Assembly (NCBI GenBank): GCA_002751075.1
Contig: NAOQ01000033.1
Coordinates: 91,719 to 124,884 of the forward strand
DNA: 33,166 nt
Source of the DNA: Ichthyophonus hoferi
Taxonomy: Eukaryota; Opisthokonta; Ichthyosporea; Ichthyophonida; Ichthyophonidae
Direction: 5' to 3'
The notes under the pieces were generated by a model. It was given only the letters and a program-made list of their open reading frames with translations. It did no database searches and was not told where the DNA came from. The translations under genes and the position numbers were made by a program. Below, piece after piece: positions 31,725 through 33,166 of this stretch (position 1 is the first letter of the stretch; each line of letters opens with the position of its first letter).

Positions 31725-33166
31725 TCACTGAATATAAAATTTAGAAGTTTCTTACTCGGAGATATATTGTATATGTATTAACTGTAATCTAATTGTGACT
31801 GCGTGTATATAGTTATGGAATTATTATTATCTGAAGAATCAACACCAGAATTAATTAGTTGACTTTCTAACAAAGCATCTGGATTATCTACTTTGACTTC
31901 TTTGATAACAATAGACATAATATGAAGTAAAGCATAAAACACACAAAAAAAAAAGCAAATTATTGATGACTGAAACCATACTTATTATTGATTGTTTTTG
32001 TTCCTTTTATACTTTCCCGACCTTTCTTGCGGGGACTAATTTTGGTTAACTCCCGCATAGCCGTTAATGTAAATATAAAGACTCTTATTGGCTAATAAAA
32101 ATTCACACAAGATCACTGAGGCCCACTAGCATTGTCAGATCTTATTTCAATAATCTTATGCTATTATTTATGTTCTCATTTGGGTGGTCCATAATGCAAG
32201 TGCTTGCATACAATGCATCGACAAATCAATTTAACCTAGTTAAGAAAGTTATGCTATTAACTATTATTGAACCAAACACAAAAATAGATAGTTATCGGCA
32301 AAAAAAAAAAAAAAAAGAAGCTTTGAATACTTTGGTTTCCACAAATTGAAATACCTAAGATAAACTTTAAAAAATCTTTGCAAGAGTATATATATATATT
32401 TGATAAGTTTTTAATCACAATAAAAATGTTTAATAATAAGTGTTGCTCTTCTCAAATAATAAACTTTACGTAAAGGTCATTACTACTAAATAAACAAATA
32501 AACCCATACTCCAAGTAGTACAATGTTTCTTACCTACTCATGTTCTGTACATACATATAATACCTAATAGAATACGCACAGCCCTATACCAGCCTATATG
32601 GCAACATTGGTGAGTTAAAACTGAATATAATTACTGAATCATAGCGCAAACGCCGTGAATTGGCCCACGTGCTGCAACAGTGGTATCATGTGGAAGAGAC
32701 CCAACACACCTAACAATGTTGATGTCTTGATGTCTTGACGTCTGAAATATAATATAGTTATCCTGGTTAATGCATCTCACACTATGGGTCGTATGAACTG
32801 TTCGATATCATTCTGTACATAGATTAACCAAAATTCTAATAACAAACGCATTAAGGCGGCGATTGGTTAATCACAAATCACTAATCACACTAGATTCGAT
32901 TGAAACTAAGACAATAAGTAGATTGATTCTCACTATTACATCATCATCTAATTAGAAGCCTTTTAGTATTTTAGTGGGTCTCTTTGACCTATCGTGAGTT
33001 GGTTTAGCCAATACGAATATTTATGATTGGCTCCATTTAAATTATTGATTTCATACAACATTGCGGTAATCGAAATGTAAAAGCAAATCAAAACAGATAA
33101 TAAATGGGGAGGTATTTTCATATCACAATTCACTCAATTTCATATATATTATTTCAAGGCATTTTT
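31725..33166. other. Right-end region without a recognised gene
   Basis: Contents are a 46-codon minus-strand frame starting with ATG (31778-31918; MSIVIKEVKVDNPDALLES), the exon-like stretch at 32645-32713, an A run near 32300, and a GATTGGTT motif at 32861. The composition is AT-rich intergenic or intronic. No family could be assigned to either short frame. Confidence 0.4.
32645..32713 (+). CDS. Possible terminal exon, product unknown
   Basis: Following an AATCATAG acceptor-like string, 22 codons run to a TAA. They read as a basic then acidic amphipathic helix (RKRRELAHVLQQWYHVEE...), with much higher GC than the surroundings. That is what a last coding exon would look like. The opposite strand is also open here. 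The upstream exon is not identified, so the gene is unproven. Confidence 0.3.
   Translation, partial: RKRRELAHVLQQWYHVEETQHT

Noticed and set aside
1-33166. CRISPR arrays, bacterial operons or ribosome binding sites
   Set aside because: Spliced eukaryotic genes dominate; the only regular repeats are microsatellites and minisatellites without spacers.

Overview
This window is nuclear DNA of an intron-rich, AT-rich eukaryote. The evidence is GT-AG introns of roughly 350-1500 bp, AATAAA-type signals, long microsatellites, and conserved eukaryotic proteins split into many small exons whose phases join without conflict. The standard genetic code fits. I cannot name the species. COMMD4 and CCDC137 homologues together with a DnaJ-X protein and an Fe-S/TRAM-type tRNA m5U methyltransferase suggest a protist or early-branching opisthokont/amoebozoan-grade organism rather than an animal, but that is inference.

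Layout, left to right. A C-terminal coding fragment of an upstream gene lies at 1-171 (+). A nine-exon COMMD4 homologue (+) runs from 1453 to 6644; its start codon seems to sit on its own tiny coding exon, directly against a splice donor. A 3.1 kb intergenic stretch carries a MITE-like inverted repeat and two diverged copies of an LTR-like repeat. A single-exon TrmA/Trm2-type methyltransferase (+) occupies 9789-11396. A nine-exon CCDC137 homologue (-) spans 12040-17837; its first intron holds a 505-bp run of N that looks like a false scaffold gap. A type II membrane protein of unknown function (+) spans 18752-21932, possibly with two very small exons. A seven-exon DnaJ-X co-chaperone (-) spans 23057-27227. 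The last 6 kb is mostly empty, with a few short uncertain ORFs.

The most unusual gene is the DnaJ-X protein. Before its J domain it carries a glycine-rich segment that reads like the C-terminal domain of VPS13/ATG2 bridge-type lipid-transfer proteins, which suggests an Hsp70 co-chaperone that docks on membranes or contact sites. The other genes are unrelated housekeeping functions (COMMD trafficking complex, tRNA modification, nucleolar protein) and do not form an operon-like unit.

Across introns and spacers the octamer GATTGGTT (or its complement) recurs about ten times more often than base composition predicts, and CCAAT/ATTGG pentamers cluster strongly. All coordinates and exon models were worked out by eye from splice signals, reading phase and remembered family sequences; no search or alignment was run.
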